A stretch of 64,000 bases of DNA from Methanoculleus sp. (GCA_018433835.1 JAHDQM010000014.1:1-64000), one strand, 5' to 3'. Counted from the first letter of the stretch, positions 13,997-23,899 are shown. Translations and numbers: made by a program. The notes: generated by a model from the sequence alone, not told the origin.

Positions 13997-16144
13997 TCAC
14001 GTACGATCCGGTTCCCTAAGCGTGAACCGGAACGCCGCTCCTTCCTCCGGATGGCCCGGCACCCGGTCCTCGATCCAGACTCTCCCGCCGTAACGCGTAA
14101 CAAGCGTTCTGACGATGAAGAGTCCGAGACCCTCGCCCTTCCCCTTCGCCATGCCCCGCTCGAACCGGGTGAAGAGCTTGTCCTTGACTTCGTCCGGCAC
14201 GCCGGGGCCGGTATCCTCGACCGAGACCAGCACCTCGCCGTCCCGCTCCTCGACATGGACGGCGATCTCGACCTCGATACCGCCGAACTTGACGGCATTG
14301 CCGATCAGGTTCGTGAAGATGCCCGGCAGGAGACCGTCTGCGAGAACATAGGACCACCGACCCTCATAACGTATCGATGCCCCGGGGAAGTTCCCGATCT
14401 CCTCCCGGATGACCGCATCGAGGTCTATCGGCACCAGGCGGGCCGACTCGCTCTGGACCTTGCGAATAGTGTCGACGTTCTTGAGGATCTCGGTGCTTCG
14501 GTCGATGCTGTCGTGCAGTTTCCCGACATAGGTCTTCAGGTCTCCTTCCGCCAGATCGACCAGAAGGTCGGCGTACATGCTGGAAACGTTGTTGGCGTTC
14601 CGGACGTCATGGCTCATGATATCCAGGTAGAGGTTCGCCTCGCGGTGCGCCTCCTCAAGCTCCCGGTTGAGCCGGGCGAGATCGTCGGTGAACGTCTGCA
14701 ATTCCTCGTTGGCGACCTCCATCTCCTCGTTCATGGTCTCGAGTTCTTCATTGGCGATCTGGAACTTCTCCGCAATCTCCTCCAGTTCGTGCGTTCGGTT
14801 CTCCAGCTGAATAAGCAGCTGCTGACGCTCTTCCTCCGCCTGCTTGCGTTCGGTGATGTCGGCGACTGTGCCGACGAAGCTTATTGCCTGCCGGTTCTCG
14901 CCGACACCCTCGAACGACGCGATGCCGTGCGCCTCGATCCGTCGCATCGACCCGTCGGGCAGATTGATACGGTACTCCGCAGAATAGGTCTGCGGATCGA
15001 CGGGATCCAGGGCCGCCTCCACCTTTGCCCGGACACCTTCTCGATCTTCGGGATGCGTGCGGGTGGCGGGATTCTCGTCGTTGGGACTCTGATACCCCGT
15101 AACGCCGAAGATCTCCCTGGATCGTTCGTCCCACGACGCTACCTTCGTAATCGGGTCACAGTGCCACCAACCCAGGCGGGCGGCATCCAGCGCAATCTGG
15201 CGCTGCTGGGCGAGCCTCTGGACCTTCGCTTCGGCACGGGTGAGTTCGTCGAAATTCTGCTGCAACTCTTCCTGCGTTGCGGTAAGTTCCTCGTTGAGCG
15301 CATAGAGATCGGCATTCCGCTGGAGCAGGTCCCGTTCACTCCTGCTGAGCCGTTTGTTGGCCCGGGCGAGGTTCTCCTCCGCCAGCTTCCGGCTGGCGAT
15401 TTCCCGCCCCAGGTCCGCTTTCGAAGCGGTGACCTCTTTGAGATTTGCGGTCATCAGGTTGAAGGAGCGGGCGAGTTCGCTGATCTCGTCGCCTCCCCTC
15501 TCCTCGAGGGTATACTCGAGGTTGCCGGAGCCGATGATCCGCACTCCTTCCTGCAGGTCCGCAATAGACTTCAGCGTCCGCCGGGAGAAGAGGAAGTAGC
15601 TGATGAGGAGGAACGCGACGAACGCACCCATCAGGGCGAAGACGAGCAGGTTCCGCGTCTGCCTCAACTCGTCGGCCTGAATTCGAAGGAGATTGGCGAG
15701 CCTGCCCGCATCAAAGACCATCCCCTGGTTCTGGACTGCCATCCTGCTCCATGAGAGCCGGACAAAACCGATGCCTGTCCCATCGGGCTGTGCCGGGCTC
15801 GATACGATGTCTTCGAAGACCGATCCGGTGTTCTTAAGGTTTGCTTCGAGGTTGCGTACGATCGCCTGCTGCTCCGGCCGGTCGACGGAGAGAGCCGCGA
15901 CATGGTCGGATACTGAGGAAAACTTCGCGTTCCACCGCTCTGCCTGCTGGGGTTCCCGGTGCAGGATATAATCGTTCGAGAGATAACCGAGCTCGCCGAC
16001 CTCGAGGGCGATGCTGTTTGCAATCCGCTCCTGTTCGACGAGGTGCTCCGCCTGCTGGTTTGTCGTGATCACGAGGCCCGATATGATAACGAGGAGAAGG
16101 GCAAAGGTGACCAGCCCGGCGATCAACTGCGTCCTGATCTTCAC
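13997..16144 (-). CDS. Membrane sensor histidine kinase (HAMP, PAS, HisKA, HATPase)
   Basis: The protein has 715 residues. TM1 lies near 8-28, an extracytoplasmic helical sensor spans 29-160, and TM2 near 165-187 leads to HAMP (188-240). A long coiled coil (240-315) is followed by a PAS domain (about 315-432) and a second coiled coil. The H-box is DIMSHDVRN with H512; the ATPase shows the N box LIGNAVKF (N616), DTGPGVPD and GEGLGLFIV. The GTG start overlaps the stop of the upstream binding-protein gene by four bases. It is in one transcript with two solute-binding proteins, so these probably present the ligand to its sensor domain. No response regulator is adjacent. Confidence 0.93.
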   Translation of the reverse strand: MKIRTQLIAGLVTFALLLVIISGLVITTNQQAEHLVEQERIANSIALEVGELGYLSNDYILHREPQQAERWNAKFSSVSDHVAALSVDRPEQQAIVRNLEANLKNTGSVFEDIVSSPAQPDGTGIGFVRLSWSRMAVQNQGMVFDAGRLANLLRIQADELRQTRNLLVFALMGAFVAFLLISYFLFSRRTLKSIADLQEGVRIIGSGNLEYTLEERGGDEISELARSFNLMTANLKEVTASKADLGREIASRKLAEENLARANKRLSRSERDLLQRNADLYALNEELTATQEELQQNFDELTRAEAKVQRLAQQRQIALDAARLGWWHCDPITKVASWDERSREIFGVTGYQSPNDENPATRTHPEDREGVRAKVEAALDPVDPQTYSAEYRINLPDGSMRRIEAHGIASFEGVGENRQAISFVGTVADITERKQAEEERQQLLIQLENRTHELEEIAEKFQIANEELETMNEEMEVANEELQTFTDDLARLNRELEEAHREANLYLDIMSHDVRNANNVSSMYADLLVDLAEGDLKTYVGKLHDSIDRSTEILKNVDTIRKVQSESARLVPIDLDAVIREEIGNFPGASIRYEGRWSYVLADGLLPGIFTNLIGNAVKFGGIEVEIAVHVEERDGEVLVSVEDTGPGVPDEVKDKLFTRFERGMAKGKGEGLGLFIVRTLVTRYGGRVWIEDRVPGHPEEGAAFRFTLREPDRT

Positions 16145-17160
16145 GGCCTTCCCCTTCCCACGATGAAATACACCGACCCGGGTTTTACTCGTTCGAGGCT
16201 CTCCGTGGAGATATATTGAGTGAAATCGGGAATCGACTCCGCGTCTGTCATGTTATTCGCGATCATCCATCGTGCTTCGTCCTCCATGGCAGTGATGAAT
16301 GACTGGTCGAGCGAAAGGGAAAACTGGCTTTCACTCCATACCTGCTCGATATACGCATCGTCGTAGCCAAGCTCCCTGGCTACGCCCGATTTCGCTCCCT
16401 GCGGGTCGGTAGCGAGATAATTTTCGGCCGGGACAAGCGCTTCGAGGAAGCGGGTGATCTCATCCGTATGGCCTTTCGCCCACTCTTCCCGGCCGGTCAG
16501 GATCCAGAAGTACGACTGTCCTCCCTGGGCAGGCCACATGATCGCGTTTGTCCCCAGACGGCTCATAACGGCACCCGCGACCGGCTGGACGATAACCACC
16601 CCGTCCACCGTCCCGTTCGCGAGGGCATCGGAGATCTGGGCGGTCGGGACATTGACGACCGTTACGTCCTCTGAAGGTATGCCGTTCAGTTGAAGGTACC
16701 TGCTCAGGTAATACTCCGTGGCCGTCCGCGTGGGAAGCCCGATCTTCTTGCCTGCAAGGTCGGCCGGGGCCCGGATGCCCCGGTCTGTCCGCCCAATCAG
16801 GCAGATATCCCGGGTTTTTGCGACACTGCCGAGCGCGGTAATGTTCCGCCCGTTCATAACGTTGCGGGCAAAGACGTACTCCGAAGCGAGCCCGACATCT
16901 GCTTCTTTCGCGAGCATCGCGTCAACAGAGGCTGCTCCAGTATCGTAATACCGGATCGTGACGTTGAGGCCTTTTGCAGCAAAAAAGCCCCGGTCTCTTG
17001 CAACGTAGATGAGAGCGGGGAGCTGGTTGGGGTATGTTGCGACAGTGATCTCCGTGGTCGAAGGACGGGATTCCGGGGATTGGACAAGAAACCATACCCC
17101 GATTCCTGCGAACGCGATCAGAACGACGGCCGCAATCGCGATCATTGTATTCCTGTTCAC
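16141..17160 (-). CDS. NMT1/THI5-type solute-binding protein, membrane-anchored
   Basis: The protein has 339 residues. An N-terminal uncleaved-looking helix (IAIAAVVLIAFAGIGVWFLV) anchors it outside the cell. The binding fold begins with ITVATYPNQLPALIYVARDRGFFAAKG and has the family hallmarks GLNVTIRYYDTGAASVDAML and DLAGKKIGLP (each quoted in part). No lipobox Cys is present. Its closest visible relative is the neighbour at 17174-18190: both end in a MEDEARWMIANN segment. Neither permease nor ATPase gene is nearby; the kinase gene overlaps by four bases, so a sensing role is inferred rather than transport. Confidence 0.87.
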   Translation of the reverse strand: MNRNTMIAIAAVVLIAFAGIGVWFLVQSPESRPSTTEITVATYPNQLPALIYVARDRGFFAAKGLNVTIRYYDTGAASVDAMLAKEADVGLASEYVFARNVMNGRNITALGSVAKTRDICLIGRTDRGIRAPADLAGKKIGLPTRTATEYYLSRYLQLNGIPSEDVTVVNVPTAQISDALANGTVDGVVIVQPVAGAVMSRLGTNAIMWPAQGGQSYFWILTGREEWAKGHTDEITRFLEALVPAENYLATDPQGAKSGVARELGYDDAYIEQVWSESQFSLSLDQSFITAMEDEARWMIANNMTDAESIPDFTQYISTESLERVKPGSVYFIVGRGRP

Positions 17161-17173
17161 GAAATCCTCACCC

Positions 17174-18190
17174 TCACCGTATGATGTTCACCGAACCCGG
17201 TTTCACCGCTTCCAGGCCTTCGGTGTAGATATAATTCCTGAAGTTCGGTACCTCCGTCGCGTTCGTCAGGTTGTTCGCAATCATCCACCGTGCTTCGTCT
17301 TCCATCGCCAGAACAAGCGACTGGTCGAGCGAAAGAGTGTACTGGTTCTGCCGCCAGACCGTATCCATGTACCCGGCATCGAGGTTCAGCCGTTCCTGCA
17401 CGATGGCCCGGGCTTCGACCGGGTGCATGATGGCGTACTCCCCTGCCTGTGCGAGGGACGCTAGGAACCTCTCGGCCGTTCCGGGGTGTTCCGATAGCCA
17501 TTCACCCGTGGAAACTACCAGCCCGAACACCGGTTGGCTGCTCTGTGCAGACCAGAAGACAGTGTTATCCCCGAGACGATCATGGGCTGCATTGGCATAC
17601 GGCTGGGCGGTGGAAATGGCATCGATCTCACCGTCTGCAACCGCATTCACCCATCCCTCCGGGGATTTGACGTCGACGAGGATTATATCGCGCATCGTCA
17701 TGCCGTGCAGTGTAAGGAACCTACCCAGGTGGAACTCTGCCACCGTTCCAAGAGTGGTCCCGACCCTTTTCCCTTTAAGATCGGAGGCATTCATGATCCC
17801 CCGGTCCTTCCTCGCGACAATGTAGATGAAATCGCCCCTGTCGATATTTCCCATCGCGCGGACAGGGGCGTTCTGGAATGCCTTCCCGACGAGGGGGAAC
17901 TCGGATAGACCCACGGTAATGTCCGCTTCACCGTTTATAACCCCGTCCAGTGAGGCGGCCCCGGAATCGTACCTCCGCAGGGTCAGGTTGAGACCGTTCT
18001 CCTCGAAAAAGTGCCGGTCCTCGGCGATCCAGAGCAATGCGGTCGACTCGAACGGCGAATACGCAACCGTGATCGATTCTTCAGGTTCCGCGGCGTTCTT
18101 CTGTGAGTCGAGAAAAAGCCATACGCCAAGTCCGGTCAGCGCTATCACGACGATGACTGCAAGTCCAGCGGTTAATACCCTTTTTTGCAT
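17174..18190 (-). CDS. NMT1/THI5-type solute-binding protein, paralogue of the next gene
   Basis: The protein has 338 residues from the ATG at 18190 (MQKRVLTAGLAVIVV), preceded by GGGGTGAAG; the frame is open 20 codons further but those overlap the upstream reading frame. An N-terminal anchor helix is followed by ITVAYSPFESTALLWIAED and the ligand-fold motif DLKGKRVGTTLG. It shares LSLDQS and MEDEARWMIANN with the protein encoded 13 bases downstream, so the pair arose by duplication. It is the second visible frame of the kinase operon. The ligand is unknown; the family covers thiamine precursors, nitrate, sulfonates and other small molecules. Confidence 0.87.
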   Translation of the reverse strand: MQKRVLTAGLAVIVVIALTGLGVWLFLDSQKNAAEPEESITVAYSPFESTALLWIAEDRHFFEENGLNLTLRRYDSGAASLDGVINGEADITVGLSEFPLVGKAFQNAPVRAMGNIDRGDFIYIVARKDRGIMNASDLKGKRVGTTLGTVAEFHLGRFLTLHGMTMRDIILVDVKSPEGWVNAVADGEIDAISTAQPYANAAHDRLGDNTVFWSAQSSQPVFGLVVSTGEWLSEHPGTAERFLASLAQAGEYAIMHPVEARAIVQERLNLDAGYMDTVWRQNQYTLSLDQSLVLAMEDEARWMIANNLTNATEVPNFRNYIYTEGLEAVKPGSVNIIR

Positions 18191-18194
18191 CACT

Positions 18195-18478
18195 TCACCC
18201 CGCGTTCCGGCTCCAGATTGCCCCGGGCCCGTCCCTCTCCAGCACTGCAACCAGATCTCCTATCGTAACAGGCTTCGGGATATCGCCATCCACCCCGGCA
18301 GCGAGTTCCCTAACCCGGATAGGTGCTGCATCCTCCCACCGAAGCGCATCGATCTCTTTCTGAAACTCCTGCGTCCGCTCTCGAGCGCACCCTCAACTTC
18401 TGCTGAGATACTGGGTTCCTCTTCGTCCCGTCTGGCGGGATCGGACTGCTTCCGTGTCGTTACTGAGGCTGCTGACAT
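18195..18478 (-). pseudogene. Small frameshifted gene at the head of the sensor operon
   Basis: An ATG at 18478 opens a frame of about 28 plausible residues (MSAASVTTRKQSDPARRDEE), but the protein-like continuation is in another frame: EFQKEIDALRWEDAAPIRV, then VDGDIPKPVTIGDLVAVLE, stopping at 18195-18197, five bases before the next start codon. That second frame has no usable start of its own. The tight spacing suggests it was the first gene of the operon and has lost its frame between about 18390 and 18400, unless the reading here is a sequencing error. Function unknown. Confidence 0.4.
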
Positions 18479-18680
18479 CTGATTCCGGGGTTCCCCTTGA
18501 AAATCAGTACCAATACATTTCCCATAGGCGGTAATAACGATAGCTCTATCCGTAAATACAGGTCACTATCGATGGCCCTTTACGGCAACAGAGGTTTTTG
18601 ATTTACATGAAGAGCTCTGTCAGACGTGATGCCGGTAGTGCATCGACCTTCCGTAAGCCCCAGCTCAATGGTCCTTCCGC

Positions 18681-19859
18681 CTACACCAGCCGCCGCACCA
18701 CCTTCGCCAGCCGGTGCATCCCCTCCGCGATCTCCTCCTCGCCGGCCGTCGAGAAGTTCAGGCGGATCGTGTCCTCCCCGCCGCCGTTGACGTAGAACGG
18801 CACCCCCGGGAGGATCGCGACACCCTCAGAGACGCCCTCGCGGAAGACCTCCATCGACGAGACGCCTTCCGGCAGGGTTGCGGTCATGAACATCCCGCCC
18901 TCGGGATTGGTGTGGGTCGTGCCCGGCGGCATCAGGTCGTCGAGAAGGTCGCAGACCAGCCGGCAGTGCTCGCCGTAGACAGCAGAGACCAGGGCGACGT
19001 GGGCGTCGAGGTCGTGGGTCGAAAGGTAGCGGTGCAGGATCACCTGGCAGAGGAAGTTTGAGTGGAGGTCGGCCGCCTGCTTCGCGACGTTGAACTCCCG
19101 GAGAACCGGTGTGGGCGCGTATATCCAGCCGATCCGCATCCCGGGGGCGACGATCTTTGAGAACGACCCCGACATCACCGTCTGCTCCGGGAGGTAGCGC
19201 TTCACCGGCAGCCGCGGCTTCCCGTCGAAGAAGAGGTCCCCGAAGGCGTCGTCCTCGTAGAAGACCGTATCCGTCCCCTCGAGGATCTCCGCGACGGCCC
19301 GCCGTTTTTCCTGCGAGTAGGTCCTCCCCGTGGGGTTCTGCGAGTTCGGGATGCCGTAGAAGAACTTGGGCGCATGGTCCCGGACGAGCGACGCGAACGC
19401 CGCGAGATCCGGCCCGTCGTCCTCAAGCGGAACCGAATAAGAATCGGGCTCGTAGAGGGAGAAGGCCTCGATCGCGCCGAGGTAGCCGGGCCGTTCCATC
19501 CCGACGGCGTCCCCGGGATCGAGGAAGATCTTCGCGACGAGGTCGAGGCACTGCTGGGAACCGTTCACTATCTGGATCTCGTCGGCGGTCGCCGGGAGGC
19601 CGAGCCTTCGCCGGTAACGGTCGGCGATGAACTCCCGGAGCGGCAGGTAGCCGTCCGTCGTCGTGTACTGCAGCGCTGTCCGCCCTTCTTCGGCAAAGAC
19701 CTCGCGGGCCGCCTCCCGGATTCCCTCGACGTCGATCCAGATCGAGCCCGGCAGGCCGCCGGCAAACGATATCACCCCGGGGACCGCCGAGACCCGGAAG
19801 AGCTCCTCGAGGAACGACTCCGGGACCCGCCCCATCCGGGAAGAAAACCGGTACTCCAT
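18681..19859 (-). CDS. PLP-dependent aminotransferase, class I/II (2-aminoadipate/aromatic type)
   Basis: The protein has 392 residues from ATG 19859; the upstream extension of the frame is non-homologous. Fold type I PLP features are clear: VNGSQQCLDLVAKIF, the substrate/PLP loop YGIPNSQNPTG, the YEDDAFGDL segment with the cofactor-binding Asp, the Schiff-base Lys in SGSFSKIVAPGMRIGW, and the C-terminal Arg in DTIRLNFS. FAGGLP near the N-terminus is typical of the LysN/aromatic aminotransferase group. Substrate cannot be told from sequence. It is convergent with nothing close by and followed upstream by DUF2070 on the same strand, 44 bases away. Confidence 0.9.
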   Translation of the reverse strand: MEYRFSSRMGRVPESFLEELFRVSAVPGVISFAGGLPGSIWIDVEGIREAAREVFAEEGRTALQYTTTDGYLPLREFIADRYRRRLGLPATADEIQIVNGSQQCLDLVAKIFLDPGDAVGMERPGYLGAIEAFSLYEPDSYSVPLEDDGPDLAAFASLVRDHAPKFFYGIPNSQNPTGRTYSQEKRRAVAEILEGTDTVFYEDDAFGDLFFDGKPRLPVKRYLPEQTVMSGSFSKIVAPGMRIGWIYAPTPVLREFNVAKQAADLHSNFLCQVILHRYLSTHDLDAHVALVSAVYGEHCRLVCDLLDDLMPPGTTHTNPEGGMFMTATLPEGVSSMEVFREGVSEGVAILPGVPFYVNGGGEDTIRLNFSTAGEEEIAEGMHRLAKVVRRLV

Positions 19860-19903
19860 GGAACCAGTATTGGGCGTCTCAAAAGAAAAAATGCCGGGGT
19901 ATC

Positions 19904-21643
19904 CTACTGCAGCACGAGGTAGGCGAAGACCGAGAGCAGGAACGCGAGCACGAGAATCATGAAACTGATCGGGGCGATGAACGCGAGCATCGCGTTGACG
20001 GTGCTCGCGAGCTGCGAGACCCGCTGCGACCCGAAGACGACGATCCCGTCGCACGAGGCCGCTGCCGCCCCCACCCGGGCCGGGGCGAGGTCGGCGACCG
20101 CCTCACGGACCGCCTGCTCGACGTACGGGACGATCTCCTCCACCGGCACCACGTAGCCGACCGGGTTCTTGCCGCTGACGGTATTCACCGTGTGCGTGTC
20201 GGTGGTCATGATCTCGCCCTCGTCCGCATGGTCCAGCACCACCGCGAGCAGGCGCTCCCGGACGCCCTGGGCCATGTTGTTACCGTCGATCAGGACGTAG
20301 GCCGCCCGCTTCCCGCCGACCTCCGTCGCCAGCACCTGCACCCCGAGCGACCCGAACCCCTGCTCGCGGGAGAACGGGACCCGGACGTGGGAGACCCCGA
20401 TCGCGAGCGGCTCCGCCGGAAGGCCCCGGGCGACCCGGAATCCCTCGCGTGCGGCGGCGATGTACTCCGTCGCGATTCGCGTCGCCGGGAGGATCGGGGA
20501 ACCCACGCTGGTCATGCAGTTGTGGGCGTCCACGAAGGCGACCTCCGAGAAAGAGCCCCGCCCCTCCGCCATGATCGCCATCCCGATCGAGTAATCGAGG
20601 TCCTCCGTCCGTTCCGGGGACCGGGTGCTCACCATCAGGAGGGCGTCCCCGAACCGCTGGCAGAGGATCGAGACCGAGCCGGAGACCACCCGGACCGGGC
20701 GGCTCGCGGTGCCGGAGAAGGTAAGCCCCTTCCGGGACGCCTCAACAGCGCAGGCGATCTTTTCTATCTCGCTCTCCGAGACCAGGTTGAAGTCGTGGGT
20801 GGCGCACCCGTGGGCGACCAGCGTCTCCTCGGGAAACGTGTCGTGGAGGAGCCGGGGAAGGTTGCCGCCGCCGACATCGCCCATCGGCCCGGGGTGGACG
20901 TTCGGGACCGTGAAGAGGGCATTCTTTCCCGAGTCGCGGGAGAAGAAGAGCGAGATCTGGGGGACGTAGACCTCCTCGCCGATCTCGCGGAAGAAGTCCT
21001 CCATGTTCTTCGAGCCGTCGGTCAGGTGGGCGATGAAGGTGTTGAGGAAGTTGAGCCCGCTGATCTGGAACGCCCGCTTCAGCGGGCGCTCGATCAGCCA
21101 GATCAGGAAGAAAAAGACCAGCCCGAAGACCACCTGGAGGAGGAGGGCGTAGGGGACGAACCCGGGCGTGAAGAACCAGGCACCGAGTGCTATCCCGGTC
21201 GCGCCCTGGAGGAACGCGGGGAGGACCATCCGGCTGATCCGGTAGTCGGCGACGGCTACGAGGACCAGCAGCCGGAGGCCGAAGACCAGGCCGAGAGCGC
21301 CTGCGTAGAGCGCGGGGAAGAGGTCCCGGCCGAAGACCAGGACCGGCGAAAGGCTCAGGATCACCGAGAGAACCGTGCAGGCCAGGGCGAGGAGGGCCGA
21401 CCGGTTCCAGGTGATATGACGGCCTGAGATCCCCACCAGCGGCACGGTCAGCAGGAAGGCGACCAGTGCCGGGACCGAGAACCCGAGGGTGCCGGCGAGG
21501 AAGAGCTCGTTGCCAGCCCGGTACATAGCTGCATCGATGAAGAACCCGAGTACGACGATGATCGCAAGCGACCGCGGCCAGGATGGGGCGGAGAAGATGT
21601 AGCGGGTGAGCCGCTCGACGCGGACGTCGGGACCGGACTCCAT
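19904..21643 (-). CDS. DUF2070 family archaeal membrane protein
   Basis: The protein has 579 residues from ATG 21643 (MESGPDVRVERLTRYIF); the frame continues to 21718 but the extra 25 residues look non-conserved. About seven transmembrane helices fill residues 20-210, a large soluble domain (about 230-540) carries Asp/His-rich motifs (VPNVHPGPMGDVGGGNLP, HGCATHD, VDAHNC, TTDTHTVNT), and two helices end the protein. The His/Asp motifs suggest a metal-dependent hydrolase-like activity, but DUF2070 has no established function. It lies in a minus-strand run with the PfkB kinase, whose stop is 83 bases upstream. Confidence 0.85.
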   Translation of the reverse strand: MESGPDVRVERLTRYIFSAPSWPRSLAIIVVLGFFIDAAMYRAGNELFLAGTLGFSVPALVAFLLTVPLVGISGRHITWNRSALLALACTVLSVILSLSPVLVFGRDLFPALYAGALGLVFGLRLLVLVAVADYRISRMVLPAFLQGATGIALGAWFFTPGFVPYALLLQVVFGLVFFFLIWLIERPLKRAFQISGLNFLNTFIAHLTDGSKNMEDFFREIGEEVYVPQISLFFSRDSGKNALFTVPNVHPGPMGDVGGGNLPRLLHDTFPEETLVAHGCATHDFNLVSESEIEKIACAVEASRKGLTFSGTASRPVRVVSGSVSILCQRFGDALLMVSTRSPERTEDLDYSIGMAIMAEGRGSFSEVAFVDAHNCMTSVGSPILPATRIATEYIAAAREGFRVARGLPAEPLAIGVSHVRVPFSREQGFGSLGVQVLATEVGGKRAAYVLIDGNNMAQGVRERLLAVVLDHADEGEIMTTDTHTVNTVSGKNPVGYVVPVEEIVPYVEQAVREAVADLAPARVGAAAASCDGIVVFGSQRVSQLASTVNAMLAFIAPISFMILVLAFLLSVFAYLVLQ

Positions 21644-21726
21644 CAGGCGCTCCCGGGTGCCTCTCTCGGGCCGGGAGCAGATGCCGGCGTCTTCCCGCCG
21701 GCTATCAGCGCTGTACACCCCATAAT

Positions 21727-22617
21727 TCAGACAATTATTTCCCGGGGCTCACCAAAGACCTTCCGGTAGCGTGCAAGCATCCGGTCCCAATCGGGGAGGT
21801 TCGTCTGGGTGCCCACACGCTCGACGACGAAGGACGAGACCACCGCCCCAACGCGGCAGCAATCGAGCGGGGCGTAACCCTTCCGGAACGCGGTGAGGAA
21901 ACCAGCCCGGTAACCGTCGCCGGCGCCGGTGGGGTCGACCGCCTCCACCCTGACGGCCGGGACGTGGTAATCCTCGCCGTCGATGCTGAGGAGGCTCCCC
22001 TCCGCCCCCCGGGTCGTGACCGTCATCGGGACCGACGCGACGAGCGCCGGGCGCTCCAGCCCCAGCATGTCGCACATCCGGTCCATTTCGTGGTTGTTCG
22101 AGAAGAGGATATCGATGTTCGCGAGGATGATCTCGAGCTGGTCGGGGGTGTAGCGGAGGAGGTCCTGTCCCGGGTCGAAGGAGGCGAAGGTGCTCTTCTG
22201 GGCCACCCGGACGTTGAAGTCGGGGTCGGCCGTCGCCATGTGGACGAAGTCGAGATCGGGTACTTCCGCCCGGGAGAACGCGGCGGACGCGCCCCACTCG
22301 AAGAACGTCTCCTGGTCGCCGTCGTCGTCCGTAAAGACGTACGCGGTCGCGGTGCGGGCATCTTTTACCAGGGTAAAGTCCTGTACGATCTCAAGATCGT
22401 GCATCCAGAGGTCGTAGTCGCTGCCCGGGAAATCGCCGCCGACCAGGGAGACCAGCCGGCACCGCTCCCCGAGCGTCGCGATCCCTGCCGCGATGTTTGC
22501 CGCCCCGCCGCCGAAGTAGACCGAATGATCGGTGATATAGGTAGAGTTGTGCTTCCCTGGGATCTTCGGCACCCGGAAGAGATGGTCTATGGCGGTATGC
22601 CCGACGACGGCGATCAT
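21727..22617 (-). CDS. PfkB-family carbohydrate/nucleoside kinase
   Basis: The protein has 296 residues. The ribokinase fold is marked by the N-terminal [18 protein letters not shown] (PfkB signature 1) and the C-terminal [14 protein letters not shown] (signature 2), where the Asp of GAGD is the catalytic base and the glycines form the anion hole. Archaeal relatives phosphorylate nucleosides or sugars; the substrate cannot be named here. Its start overlaps the end of the UPF0212 gene by four bases, so the two are co-translated. Confidence 0.9.
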   Translation of the reverse strand: MIAVVGHTAIDHLFRVPKIPGKHNSTYITDHSVYFGGGAANIAAGIATLGERCRLVSLVGGDFPGSDYDLWMHDLEIVQDFTLVKDARTATAYVFTDDDGDQETFFEWGASAAFSRAEVPDLDFVHMATADPDFNVRVAQKSTFASFDPGQDLLRYTPDQLEIILANIDILFSNNHEMDRMCDMLGLERPALVASVPMTVTTRGAEGSLLSIDGEDYHVPAVRVEAVDPTGAGDGYRAGFLTAFRKGYAPLDCCRVGAVVSSFVVERVGTQTNLPDWDRMLARYRKVFGEPREIIV

Positions 22618-22952
22618 AACTCCTGCACTTCCTGGACCTTCAGCGGAACGTCGTGCAGCGCCTTCCCGACGACCGACTTTGCTATCCGGGCCGCGTGCTC
22701 CCCGGACTCCGCACGGAAGACCTTCATCTGCAGCACGAGCCCGACGAGGGCGGTGTTCGCCACGACGAGGGCCGTGTTCAATTCGCCTTCGCAGTAGGGG
22801 CAGGCGATCATGCCCGCCTCGATCTCCACGAACTTTGCCGAGGGGTTGAGCCGTTTCCCGGCCTCGCTGATCGCGATGCTCACCGCGTCGTCCATCGACT
22901 TGACGTCTTTAATTATCCACGCTGATTCAAGCGTAACCAAATAATCCGGCAT
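22614..22952 (-). CDS. UPF0212 (DUF555) family protein
   Basis: The protein has 112 residues, starting [17 protein letters not shown] at 22952; the frame is open further upstream but would overlap the nitroreductase gene. A CPYC motif at residues 51-54 and the alternating strand-helix layout match the small archaeal UPF0212 family, whose function is unknown. It overlaps the PfkB kinase gene by four bases and lies 20 bases after the nitroreductase stop, so all belong to one minus-strand operon. Confidence 0.88.
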   Translation of the reverse strand: MPDYLVTLESAWIIKDVKSMDDAVSIAISEAGKRLNPSAKFVEIEAGMIACPYCEGELNTALVVANTALVGLVLQMKVFRAESGEHAARIAKSVVGKALHDVPLKVQEVQEL

Positions 22953-22972
22953 AATCTCTCCAGATTGGAATC

Positions 22973-23500
22973 CTACCAGGTCTCGCGGTGTACGTGCTCG
23001 TCCACCGGCATTCGCTTCATGGGCTCGAGCGGCGGTGTCCCTTTCCCGATCGCGAGGAGCGCGACGGGGCGGAGATGCTGCGGGAGGCCGAGGACCTCGC
23101 GGACCTCGCCTTCGTCGAACGCCCCGGTCCAGCACGAGTGCAGATCCCGGGCGTGGGCGGCGAGCATCATGTAGGTGCAGGCGATTGCAGCGTCCTCGAG
23201 CGCGTAGAGGATCCCCCGCTCCCCGTAGTGCGACATCGACCGGACGTAGTTCGCGCAGACCACGAAGATAGCTGGCGCCTCACGGATATGCACCTGCTCG
23301 AGGGCCGCGGACGCAAGTTCCACTCTCACATCATCGTCGGTGACGACGACGACGTCCCAGGCCTCACGGTTGCCGGCGCTCGGCGCCGTACTCGCGCAGG
23401 TCAGGACATAATCGATATCCTCCGGATCAAGCGGCTCCCCGGAGTACTCCCGAACCGACGACCGTGCTTTCAGGAAGCGAAGAAGATCAGAGGAGTTCAT
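22973..23500 (-). CDS. Nitroreductase-family protein
   Basis: The protein has 175 residues from [19 protein letters not shown] (23500); an ATG five codons earlier is possible. It shows the FMN-binding start [12 protein letters not shown], the [10 protein letters not shown] segment and a C-terminal [13 protein letters not shown] strand (VALLAIGKG). Such enzymes bind FMN and reduce flavins, quinones or nitro compounds with NAD(P)H or act in cofactor metabolism; the substrate is unknown. It overlaps the upstream gene by 14 bases. Confidence 0.88.
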   Translation of the reverse strand: MNSSDLLRFLKARSSVREYSGEPLDPEDIDYVLTCASTAPSAGNREAWDVVVVTDDDVRVELASAALEQVHIREAPAIFVVCANYVRSMSHYGERGILYALEDAAIACTYMMLAAHARDLHSCWTGAFDEGEVREVLGLPQHLRPVALLAIGKGTPPLEPMKRMPVDEHVHRETW

Positions 23501-23843
23501 GCTCTTTAAGCGCATCCCATGCTGCCTGGGCTGCGGTCGTGACGGCGCTGACGGCCCTGCTCATCCGCTCCGACGCGGCACCCAGTTCCATACTCTCGGT
23601 CAGGCTGATCGCCTCGTTGAGGTGATCGATGGCCTTCCTGAACTCGCCGAGTTCCGTATCGCCGTAGGCAAACTCAAGCTCCGAGCGGATCGACTCGAGC
23701 ACCATCAAAAGCATCCTCTTTCCGCCGGGCTTCTCCTGGAGCGGAAACTGGATCAGGGCTGTCGTCAGCTGTGACCCCACAATCAGTTCGGATTTCGCCC
23801 GCTCGGCAAACTGATAGGTCCTGATGGCGGTTTTGAGATCCAT
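23487..23843 (-). CDS. Conserved helical hypothetical protein
   Basis: The protein has 118 residues and is almost entirely amphipathic helix (TYQFAERAKSELIVGSQL, then EFRKAIDHLNEAISLTESME). There are no Cys residues and no membrane segment. It is the first gene of the run that continues into the nitroreductase, with a 14-base overlap. I do not recognise a family; a four-helix bundle is a structural guess. Confidence 0.7.
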   Translation of the reverse strand: MDLKTAIRTYQFAERAKSELIVGSQLTTALIQFPLQEKPGGKRMLLMVLESIRSELEFAYGDTELGEFRKAIDHLNEAISLTESMELGAASERMSRAVSAVTTAAQAAWDALKEHELL

Positions 23844-23899
23844 ACCACATACTGGAACTCGCTAGTATAAAAAGTATTGAAGGAGAAGAGGGAGACGAC

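Noticed and set aside
13898..15754. 618-codon plus-strand frame opposite the histidine kinase
   Set aside because: It mirrors the kinase codons; no recognisable domain, and it would cut through conserved HisKA and HATPase motifs.
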